The position numbers and the translations under genes are program-made. DNA of 63,308 nt from Cyanophora paradoxa. Lineage: Eukaryota; Glaucocystophyceae; Cyanophorales; Cyanophoraceae. The stretch spans positions 1-63,308 of the forward strand of contig QPMI01000357.1 in the NCBI GenBank assembly GCA_004431415.1. The letters run 5' to 3'. The stretch's first letter is position 1. Every line of letters starts with the position of its first letter. Below, one piece after another: positions 1-9,162 of this stretch. The notes under the pieces were generated by a model. It saw nothing but the letters and a program-made list of their open reading frames with translations, did no database searches and was not told the DNA's origin.

Positions 1-2084
1 GGGTCCGATCCGAGCCCCTCGAGCTTGCAGAACTGCGCGGCCGGAGTCGGGCCAGAAGGAGGAGAGGGGCGGGGCGGGGCGCGGGGGTACCAGGACGGAG
101 GCGAGGCGGAACTCGGAGAGGGCGGCGGTGGGGTCGAAGACGGCCGGCACGCCCGCCGACCACCCCTTGATGTCCTCCAGCCGCGCCCGCACGCTGCGCC
201 CCGGCCGCCCGTCATCCAGCGGACTAGCGCAGGCAGACCAGAGGGCGTAGCAGGCGCGGCAGGGCGCCAGGCAGCTGGCGCAGGCCTGCTAGCGCACGCA
301 TCCCCGGACGGCGTTCACCTGTAGGGGACGTAGAGCGCCACGGCGTCCTCCTCCTCGGGCTCGAGCTCCGGGGCGGCGGGGGCGGCCGCCTCGGCGCGCA
401 GCATCCTCGCGGCAAGCTTCTCGAGGGCGGGGCGGGCGGCGGCGGGGACGACGACGGGGCCGACGGGGAGGGCGCTGGGCGGGGCGGCGGCGTCGGGGTG
501 CGAGGCGCGGGAGCGGCCGAGGCCGAGCCCCAGGAGGCCGCCCACGGCCGAGCCCCGCGGGCGGCGCGGGGCCTGCACCTCGCCGGCCTCGCTCGGGGCG
601 GCCTCGCGGGCCGGGGTGTCGCAGGGGGCGAGGCCGGCGGGTCCGGGGGCGCGGAGGGCGCAGGGGGGCAGCCAGCGGAGGGCGGACTGGCAGGCGGCGA
701 CCTCGCCCTTCTTGATGCCGGCGAGCGCCTCCCCGGCCTCCTCGATCCCCGGCCCCGCGATGAAGTGCGCCATCCGCCCCGGCACTGCGCCCCCGCCGTG
801 CGTGAGGGGCGAGGGCCGGTGGGGGGGAGAGCCGGGGGGGGGGTACCCAGGTGGCCCCGCTCGTCGAGGAGGGCGCTCTCGAGGTGCCCCCCCGCCGTGG
901 CGCCCCGATCCCCACGAAGTATTCCGCGAACTCTCCGGCTGCCCGGGGGTTGGAGGGGCGGGGGGGGGGGGGGGGGGGGGGGCGGGGGGCAAAAGGGGGG
1001 TACCGGCGACGGCGACGCGGAGCTTCATGTCCTTGCCGATGCCGACGCACACGGACGAGAAGACGTCTGCGGGGAGACGGACGAGAGGACGTCAGAGCCG
1101 AGTACCCCGGGGCGCCCTCGAGGCCCGCGCACCCTGGACGTGGAGCGCGCACTGGAGGGCGAGGGCGCAGCGGCGCGCCATCCTGTCCCGCAGCAGCGCC
1201 GCCGCCCCCGGGGCCCGGCCTCCGGGGCCGCTCGGCCGCGGCGAGGGCGCCGGGGCCGCAGGCGGGGCGGGGCGCGGCGAGCTCGGCGGAGGAGCGGCGG
1301 GAGGGGCCGACGTGCGCCTCCTCGTGGCCCTCGGCGCCCTCGGGGCGCGCCACCGGCCAGAAGACCAGCAGGCCGTCCCCCACTGCCCCCCGCAGCGCAG
1401 GCGGGGCTGCGTGAGGCCAGGGCCGGGCCCCCGGGAAGGCGCGCAGGGCTGCGGGGGCGCACGGAAGGAGAGGACGTCGCCCCCGTAGTGCTCAGCCAGC
1501 TCCACCCTGCCGCCCCGTGAGGCCCGCGTGCCCTGCCGCGCGCCCCCCCGGCCCCGTCCCGCCCCCCGCTCACTCCTTCGAGAAGGCCCCGTTCACGACG
1601 CGGCAGAGCTCTGCGGGCGGTGCTCAGGCGGGGCGGGGCGGGCGCGGGGCGGCGGGCCGGCGCACCCTCGATGAGCTGCTCGTTCTCAGAGGCCGTTTCA
1701 CACAGCGCTGCGCGCCGGGCCCCGGGCGGGGCCGCGTCAGCCGCCCGTGCGCCTGTGTGGCGGGCCCATGGGGGAGGGGCCGCACTCGAGAAGCCAGAGA
1801 TATCCAAAATGGCAATTACTCCCGGGACGGTCTGCACGATGGGCTGCGGGGGCCTCTGGCTTATCGCGGAGGGCCGGGCGGAGGACCCGGAGGCCGAATG
1901 CCGCCGCCCCTCCTCATGCGCGCCGCCGAGCTTGTCCGGGCCCTTCGGCCTCCCGGAGATGATGTGGTTCAGCACACGGCTACAGGCACGGACGCAGCGT
2001 CAGGATCCCGGACGTCGACGGGCCCACGGAACTCGGGCGGCGGGCGAGGTCGCACTTCGAGACAAAGCGGCGAGCTATGTCCAT
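1..2084 (-). CDS. soluble adenylyl cyclase-like class III nucleotidyl cyclase (3' end off window)
   Basis: This gene reads right to left and is cut by the left edge. Spliced segments match the sAC/class III cyclase fold: VIAILDISGFS (first metal-binding Asp), ENEQLIE-ELCRVVNGAFSKE, then VELAEHYGGDVLSF joined to GDGLLVFWPV (second metal-binding Asp), DMKLRVAVA, EFAEYFVGIGA, LESALLDERGHL and MAHFIAGPGIEEAGEAL. After the first catalytic domain come ALYVPY, a linker and SEFRLASVL-FCKLEGL, which resembles the opening strand of a second cyclase domain continuing beyond base 1. The family makes cAMP from ATP and in animals and flagellates responds to bicarbonate and calcium; whether this protein does is inference. 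The start at 2084 (MDIARRFVSK) needs a short intron and is uncertain. EFAEYFVGIGA and LESALLDERGHL lie in different frames around 885-905, with no obvious intron between them, so a small indel or unrecognised splice is possible. One intron carries a C homopolymer (960-982). Confidence 0.75.
960..982 (-). repeat. 23-nt C homopolymer in a cyclase intron
   Basis: A run of 23 G on the plus strand is C on the coding strand. It lies in an intron that starts GTACCCC and ends GGGCAG, between RVAVA and GEFAEYF, where it forms part of an extreme pyrimidine tract. Confidence 0.8.
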
Positions 2085-3311
2085 TCGTTAGCGTCTTATT
2101 CCAGCTATGCAAATCCGCCACCTGCAAAGCGTCTTCGTGAGCTGCGAGGACAGAGAGGACGCCGCGGGCGGGTCTAATGTTGAGGTCTGAGGTCTGAGTT
2201 TTAGATTAGCCTCACGCCGGCAGCACCAATATCCGCACATGCAGGAGGCTGGCGGCGGGAAGCCATGATCTCCTCCCGTCTGGTCGATCACAGATCCGGA
2301 GGCTCAGGCTAGGCTGTTCCGTCCGGGCTCGTCAATCGCATGCGCAAGCAAGTGTCGAAGAAGCAATGCTAGCTGTTTTGGATCGCCCTGTTTTGGATCG
2401 CCCTGCTGCTTGCAGACCGATCGATCGATCGCTGCAACGATAGTTAGCTAGCCGCTGAGCGGGTCTCTTCCGGCACCCGTATACGCGTACGTGCGCTAGA
2501 TCTAGAGCAGCTAGTAGATCCTATGCATCTGCAGCAGCACGTGCGCGCGGGGCCGCTGCAGCAGCTGCAGCTGCTGATGCTAGCGCGCCTGCTAGCTGGG
2601 CAAGATCTACCCCTGTACCCAGGCCCCAAGTAGACGCAGTGATTCACGAGCGCTCGACCGTTGCGATTGGATCGTGGGTCCGCGAGTCCGCGACGGTCGA
2701 AAACTTGCGAACAATGCGAAGAAAGGATACGATCTTGTACGAGTAACCAGTGGATTTCGCAGAATTTCGGGCCTTGCAAAATTGGGCCCTTGGCCCGCCG
2801 CCGCCCGTGGATCGAGGGATTCGAGGCTAGAAGTAAGGACCTTCGCCGCAAATTGCCCGCAATTGCAATCGCCATGGCCAGTTTCGCAACTTCGCGCTAA
2901 TTATAAGGCCTAGGACTTCCGAAGTTCAGGGCCCAGACTCTGAGATTCAGCAGGCCCTCACTGCCCCTCAGCCTGGGGCCTGGGCCTCATGCCCTCAGGG
3001 CCTACTAGTAGCTCAGGGACTTCGAGATCAGGGTAGCTCCTGTATAGCTATGGTTCAGCTGCAGTGGCGCCGGCAGCACTGTCAGGCTGGCAGAAGAGTG
3101 CACGCGCCCGCAGAGCTCGAGGGCCTGCAAATTGGCTGCAATGTTTCGCCAAGCCGCTGAGCGCTTCTGAAGTTCAAAAAAGAGGGGCTCCACCCAACGC
3201 ACACAAGCTCTAGCTCGGCGTGGGGCACCCGCGTACACGACTTGGCGAGCCTCCGGATCCCAGCGCGGGGCGGCCGCCTGCGCACGCAGGTTCCGGGGGG
3301 CTCGGGGCGGC
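2085..3311. other. gene-free spacer of lower GC
   Basis: I see no reading frame with recognisable protein character here. The stretch is visibly less GC-rich than its neighbours and contains short palindromes (runs of GATC near 2420-2440, AGATCT, TATACG), a 16-bp tandem duplication at 2374-2405 (GTTTTGGATCGCCCTG twice), and a run of CCTCAG/GGGCCT-rich sequence at 2925-3010. It separates the cyclase 5' end from the OTU gene 3' end, so it should hold the cyclase promoter, but no element can be named. Confidence 0.5.
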
Positions 3312-4578
3312 CTAATCGAGGGCCTCCTGGAAGGAGTAGGCGGCCGGCTCGACCTCCAGGTGCTTCTGGAGCAGGTCGTAGTGGTTGGAGCCTGTGGCGC
3401 CGGCGCCCGGCCCGGGTCATCCCCGATCCGAGCTCGCGCCTCGCGCATCGCGCCCCCCCCTCCCCCGCGCGCGGGGCGGGCCTTACCGTTGTAGAGGATG
3501 CGGATGATGGGCGCGTTCTCGTACTGCACGCCTGGGGCGCCGCGCCCCGTCGGGCTCCAGGCGGAGGGGGGCGCGGGCACCCCGCGAGACGCGCACCGTA
3601 CTGCTGGATGTTGATGAACTCCCCGATGGGCGCGCTCTGCGGCGAGGGCGCTCCCGTCGGCCCAAGGCGAGCACGCAAGGGGCACGAGGGCGGCGGGTGC
3701 GCGAACCTCTTGGATGTAGACGTAGATCTGTTTCTTAAGGAGGTCCGCCAGCACGATCAACTCCGGCTCCCCTGCAAGGCCGGGCGGGCGGCGCGGTGGG
3801 CGGGGGTACATGCAGAGGGGGAGGGGAGGAGCATCGCGGGCACCTCCCCAATACGAGGGGTTGCGCAGGCGGTAGATGTACTTGTCGAAGGGTTCCTCAA
3901 TCACCTGCCGCCCGCGTCGCGCAGGGAAGGGAGGGGGGGAAGGGGAAGGGGGTACCCGGTACTTCTCGAAGACCTTGCGGTAGCGGGGCATGCGGTCGGC
4001 GACCTCGCGGCGGAGGCGGTCCGCCTCGCGCGTCTCGTCGATGCTCCTCCCCTCCTGCGGCCGCCTCGCGCTCGCCCGAGGCGCGGCGGGGCGGGCGGGG
4101 CGATGGCGGCGCACGGCCTGGGCGGCGCCCTGCGCGATGGCGCGGAACATGCAGCGCCCGTCGCCCCGCATCCGCTTCACGCGGTACGCAAAGCACGGCT
4201 CCCGCGCCGGCCCCTCCACGTGCTTCGCTAGCACCTGCGCGGGCGCCTCCTCAGCCGCCCTCGCGAGGCAACCGGATGCAGGGCTTCGCAGCTCGCGCGC
4301 ACCACGTCGAAGTAGTCGTCAGCGATCGCCTCTCTGCTCTGGACAGTGCCGGCGATCGCTTTGAGGACGGCGCCGACCACAGCTAGGAGCACGGCGCCGA
4401 CAAGGCCCGCCGGAAGGGACAGCGATCCCGGCTGAACCGCGCAGCGCGGCGTTGACCGCGCTCCGACGAATCGCTGCTTCCGCGGAAGATAGTTGAAGCT
4501 GGGCAAGGCGGTGTTCGACCTAACGGGGGCTGCGGATGCCCACGCGATATTGTTCGCCCACTCGGGCTTGCGTGCCAC
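3312..4578 (-). CDS. OTU-family cysteine protease (deubiquitinase)
   Basis: The OTU domain is clear: MRGDGRCMFRAIAQG contains the Asp-Gly-x-Cys catalytic centre, and NHYDLLQKHLEVE near the C-terminus carries the catalytic His. Between them are ETREADRLRREVADRM, EPFDKYIYRLRNPSYWGG, EPELIVLADLLKKQIYVY and EFINIQQYG, all in the order expected for OTU ubiquitin isopeptidases. Introns, all GT-AG, lie at 4235-4302, 4056-4114, 3905-3955, 3772-3843, 3637-3706, 3532-3596 and 3392-3486; splicing keeps one frame to the TAG at 3312-3314. Upstream of the domain is an alanine/valine-rich hydrophobic stretch (VGAVLLAVVGAVLKAIAG), possibly a membrane or targeting segment. No ATG is visible in that first exon (4303 to about 4578), so the true 5' end probably lies in another upstream exon. 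The protein would remove ubiquitin or ubiquitin-like modifiers. Confidence 0.88.
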
Positions 4579-4950
4579 TGCGAGGCGGGTTCAGATCGGG
4601 GGCGATCTGAAGGGGGGTGGTCATGGGCCGGCGCTGGGGCCAAGATAGCGAACCGATCGGAGACGATCGAGATGAAGAGCTGCCTCCGACTCGCTGCTGC
4701 TGTTTCTGCTGCAGGAACGGCAGCTTGAAAGCGATCAGGAGCTCGCGCGCTACCGCCCCCAGCTGCAGATCGACGTGTGGGTGACCTTTGGTCCGTCTGG
4801 AATCCATTCTGGCGACGTGAAAACGGCCCTAGGCCCCAGCTAGATCGTGCTGAAAGCCAGCCGCCACTGTCTAGACTTCGCGTACCCAGCCAGCCAGAAT
4901 CGAGTTGCTTGGCTGCGCTGCGCGTGGCCTCCTGGCACGTACTTGCACGC

Positions 4951-5000
4951 AACGAGCAGATTGCGCATCTGTAGCAGCAACGAGCAGATTGCGCATCTGT
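4951..5000. repeat. 28-bp tandem duplication in divergent spacer
   Basis: AACGAGCAGATTGCGCATCTGT occurs at 4951 and again at 4979, separated by GTAGCAGC, so a 28-bp unit is present about 1.8 times. It sits 40-90 bp before the mTERF start, between that gene and the OTU gene on the other strand. Confidence 0.8.
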
Positions 5001-5040
5001 GCGCAGAAGCGATCGCGTTGGCGTCGCGCGGGGCGACACG

Positions 5041-7403
5041 ATGCTCCAGCAGCGAATTCTGCACTATCTTCGAACGGGCCGCCTGGCGGTAGCGCCGGAG
5101 CGACCTGCGCGAGCCCATGCCAGTTTGCCGTCGCTGCTTCTGTCGTCAGCGAGCGCGGCGCGGCCGGAGGGCGCGAGGTGGACCGGCACCGCTCGTGCAT
5201 TGCTAAGCATGCAGCTCCAGCGTCGTAGCTGCGGCATCGCGTCGCTTCCCCAGCAGTTCCGGTCCAGCGCCGGCCCCACGAACTGGAGGGCCTCCCTCGC
5301 CCGATCACCTGCAGCGCCCGCGTGGTTGCTCAGCCGGCCGGTCACGCGCGTCGGCCGGCGACCTCTCTCGTCGAGCAGCGGCGAACAGCTCCCTGCAGCC
5401 GACCCGCACGCGCCTCCACTGGCGGAGCATCTGGCGGGGCCCGCAGCAGGCAGCGGCGAGGCAGCCGGTGGCGCGGAGGCTGCGCCCTCGCCGGCGGAGA
5501 TTAGCTCAGAGCCGTCACTATCAACTGGCGCGGATGTGCAGCAGCAGCAGCAGCCGGGGCGGCAGCCGAGGCAGTCGCGGCGGCGGGGGAGGAAGAAGGC
5601 AGCGGAGCAGGGGGCGGGGGAGTCAGCGGGGCCGCCGGGACCGGTGCAGCTCGAGAAGATGGCGCGCATCGACAAGGCGGCGGAGGCCTTCGGCTTCAAG
5701 CCGCCCTCCAAGAGGAGAGGGAAGAAGCGCGCGGCAGGGGCGGCAGGGGACGGGGCGACGACGAAGAAGGGCGGGCGGTCGAAGGCGACGGCGGAGGAGC
5801 AGGCGGCCGCGGCCACCGCCGGCGACGCGGTAGCGCAGCAGGCGGCAGCGGTGGAGCAGGCCGGCGCTCCAGCCCCGGGGCTGGCCCTCGAGGCGGGCGT
5901 CCCCGCGGGAGCGGACGCGGCCGGCGGGGCGGCGGAGGCTGAGAAAAAAGAGCGGAAGAAGAGCAAGAAGCAGCGCAAGAGGGAGGAGCAAAGTGCGCTG
6001 CGCGCGTCCCCACCCCGCTCCCTCCCCCTCGCCGCGCCGGGCGGCCGACGCGGGGGGCGGCGGGCAGGGGCGCAGGCGAAGAAGGAGGAGGAGCAGAGGG
6101 TGGCGAGGCGGCACCTCGTCAACATCATGGCGCGCCACCCGTTCGGGATGACCAAGCGCGTGCCGCAGGCCCCCGCGCCCCGCCTCGCCGGCCGGCCGGC
6201 CTGAGGCTCCGCAGGGACGGCGTCGACTCGTTCCTGCGCAAGTTCGACGCCTTCCCGGGCCGCTTCCCCTACGTCCAGTGGGCCGTGCGCCCCGCCCCGC
6301 CCCGACCCCGCGGGGTTTCTCTGAGGCGGCGGGGGCGGCAGGCGCTGCGGACGGCGGAGGACGACCGCCTCAAGGAGGAGCTCATCGCCAAGCGCGCCGA
6401 GCTGCTGCTCAAGCTCATGCCCCCGGGCCGCTTCCGCGACGTGCGCCCCGCCCCGTCCGCGCCGCGCCGCGCCGCGCCCCGACGCCGGGCAGTTCGTGGC
6501 GCGCTTCCCGGTGAAGTTCGTGGACTGCGAGAGGGAGGTCGGCCAGCGCGTCAAGTTCCTCACCCAGTGCGCCCCCGCGCCCCAGCCCGCCCCGCCCGCC
6601 CCGCTCGCCCCGCCCCGGCCCGACGCCGACGCCGGGGGGCGCTGCAGGGAGTGCAAGTTCATCCGGCGGGACATCTTCATGATGCTGAGCCAGCCGAAGG
6701 GCGTGGACTACCTGCTCAAGCTGCGGCGGGAGACGTGGGAGCGGAGCGTGCTCGCCCCGCTCCGCGACTTCGGCTTCAACGCCGACGAGACGCGGCGGCT
6801 CGTGGTCGGGCGCCCCGAGCTGCTGGCCGTGGGGGAGCCGCACTACATCACGGGCCTGGTGGAGACGGCGACGCGCGTCATGCCCTCCCTCCGCACCATC
6901 CTCGCCTCCGCCGACATCACCGACCGCGTCTTCCGCTTCACCTTCTTCCGCAAGGCCCGCCCCGCCCCGCCGCCCCCGCCTCGGCCTCTGACGCCGCCGG
7001 CGCGCAGCTCTTCGACTTCGACTTCCCGAACAACCTGTCGGGGATCATCCAGCAGCTGATGCGGGCGGGGTTCGACCAGGCCGGCGCCGAGGCCTTCATC
7101 CGCGAGTTCCCCGAGATCCTCTACTCCAAGGCCCTCCAGGACCTCAAGCCCAAGATCGACTACCTCGAGGCCCGCCCCGCCCCGCCCCGCCCCGCCCCCC
7201 GCCCCTCACCCCGCCGGCAGGAGAACCTCGGCATCAACGTCCGCAAGCTCGGGCCCATCATGATCGCCAACCACCGCAAGGCGCGCTCGCCCGGGCATCG
7301 TCTCCAGTCCCAGATCCGCGCCCCTGACGCTCCGCGACAGGCGGAGGACTCGCGTTACCCCAACATCGACTACCTCCTCTTCGTTCCCCGCCGCGCCTGG
7401 TGA
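5041..7403 (+). CDS. mTERF-domain organellar nucleic-acid-binding protein
   Basis: The protein begins MLQQRILHYLRTGRLAV and continues for over 100 residues rich in Arg, Ser and Ala with almost no acidic residues, typical of an organelle presequence. A low-complexity Lys/Glu/Gln-rich region follows (QQQQQ, KKERKKSKKQRKREE). The C-terminal half shows the repeating mTERF helices: LREFG-like LAPLRDFGFNADETRRLVVGR, MRAGFDQAGAEAFIREFPEIL, LQDLKPKIDYLE and ENLGINVRKLGPIMIANHRK. Introns interrupt it; one GC-AG intron is inferred between PFGMTK and DGVDSFLRKF, and further introns start GCCCGCCCC or GTGCGCCCC. mTERF proteins bind organellar DNA or RNA and act in transcription termination, splicing or ribosome assembly; which applies here is unknown. 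The start at 5041 is chosen because the presequence begins there. The final exon (YPNIDYLLF to the stop) is weakly supported. Confidence 0.75.
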
Positions 7404-7637
7404 CCTCGCTATCTTGTATCTGAAACGAGAAGTTTCCGCACGTTCGCACGCGCATGCGCAGCGGCACGCTCGCACGCACATCCATGGGGGGCGGGCTCGG
7501 GACGGGGTACAGGCACAGCTCGGAACCCTCTCGAAGCGTGGGTCCGGCGAAGCATTAAAAGCGCTCGTATACCGCACAGACGACAATCTCAGATCCCTGC
7601 GAAGCTCTCGAAGCTAGAAGACAGCGAGTTCTTGTCT

Positions 7638-9130
7638 ATGATGCAGACTTGTTTCAGCGTCGGATCGCCGGCAGTGCCGCGCTCCGCGAGCCTGCACACG
7701 CACGTCACTGCAGGCAATCGGGCGGCAGCGTGCTCGCTGGCCCTCCCGGGCCCGAACATAAGAATCTTCAGCGTCGGCAAGTCGGCGGCCGGCGCGCCGG
7801 AGCAGGCAGATGCGACTTATGGTGTCACCATCCCTCGCACGAGGGGCTTCTTCTTCTCACGCACGCCGTCCGCCTTCCGGGATGCCGATCCCTCTGCCCG
7901 CTTCACCGCTGCACGCGCGGCACGGCCCGGCCGGCGTGCGGTCCCGGCGGTTCCGATCATTTGCATGCAGAGCTCCGGATCGCCTCCGGTGCGTTTACCG
8001 CCTGCGCCCGAGGCCGCCCGCCGCGCGTACGCATGACGGCGCACGTGTCGCAGATGAGCCCGAACGAGTACACGGAGAAGGCGTTCGAGGCGATCCAGCG
8101 GCTGCCGGGCATCGTGCAGTCCGCCGGGCAGCAGATGGTCGAGCCCGAGCACCTCATGCTCTCCCTGCTCGAGCCCGTGCGCCGCGCCCGCCGACCCGTG
8201 GCGCCGGCCGGCCCTCACGCGCGCGCAGGGCGAGATCGGGCTGGCGTGGCGCATCCTCGCGAAGATGGGCCTCAACGTGAACGACGTCAAGGCCTCCACC
8301 TCCCGCTACATCGCGAAGCAGCCGAAGGTCTCGGGCGCTGCAGCGCAGCCGGTGCGCCGAGGCGCCTCGCGGGGCGCGCGCGACCTCCCTCCCCGCGCCG
8401 AAGCCGACCAACGCCGCGCGGGGGCGCAGTCGCTGGGGCGGGGCCTGGCGTCGCTGCTGGAGCGGGCGGGGCGGGCGAAGGCGACCTTCAAGGACGAGTT
8501 CATCTCGGTGGAGCACCTGCTGCTGGCCTTTGGCGAGGACGAGCGCTTCGGGCGGGCGCTCTGGCGCGAGTTCGGCATCACCGAGGCCCGCATGCGGCAG
8601 GCCGTCGACGAGGTCCGCGGCAACCAGCGCGTCACCGACCAGAACCCCGAGGGCAAGTACGAGGTGCTCGAGAAGTACGGGCGCGACCTCACCAAGGCCG
8701 CCCGCGAGGGCAAGCTCGACCCCGTGCGCGCCCCGGCCCCGGCCCCCCGCCGCCTCCTCTCCCCTCCCTCCTGACGCGCGGGCCGGCAGGTGATCGGGCG
8801 CGACGACGAGATCCGGCGCGTGATCCAGATCCTCTCGCGCCGCACGAAGAACAACCCCGTGCTCATCGGGGAGCCCGGGGTCGGCAAGACGGCGATCGCG
8901 GAGGGCCTGGCGCAGCGCATCGTGAACGGGGACGTGCCGCAGAGCCTCAAGGACCGGCAGCTCATCACCCTCGACATGGGCGCCCTCATCGCCGGCGCCA
9001 AGTACCGCGGCGAGTTCGAGGAGCGCTTCAAGGTGCCCCCGCCCCGCCCCTCTTCGCTTTCTCCTCGCGGGGCGCTGACGCGTGCGGGCGGGGCAGGCCG
9101 TGCTGAAGGAGGTGCAGGAGTCGGCGGGGC

Positions 9131-9162
<32 letters not shown>

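Noticed and set aside
289-1520. Several overlapping plus- and minus-strand frames of 200-360 codons
   Set aside because: Extreme GC leaves few stops in any frame. Only the minus-strand segments with cyclase motifs show protein-family conservation.
8033-8053. ATG at 8033 as the ClpB start
   Set aside because: A GT-AG intron at 7989-8053 with the typical GTGCG donor removes this ATG and joins a presequence-like exon in frame. It is kept only as an alternative.
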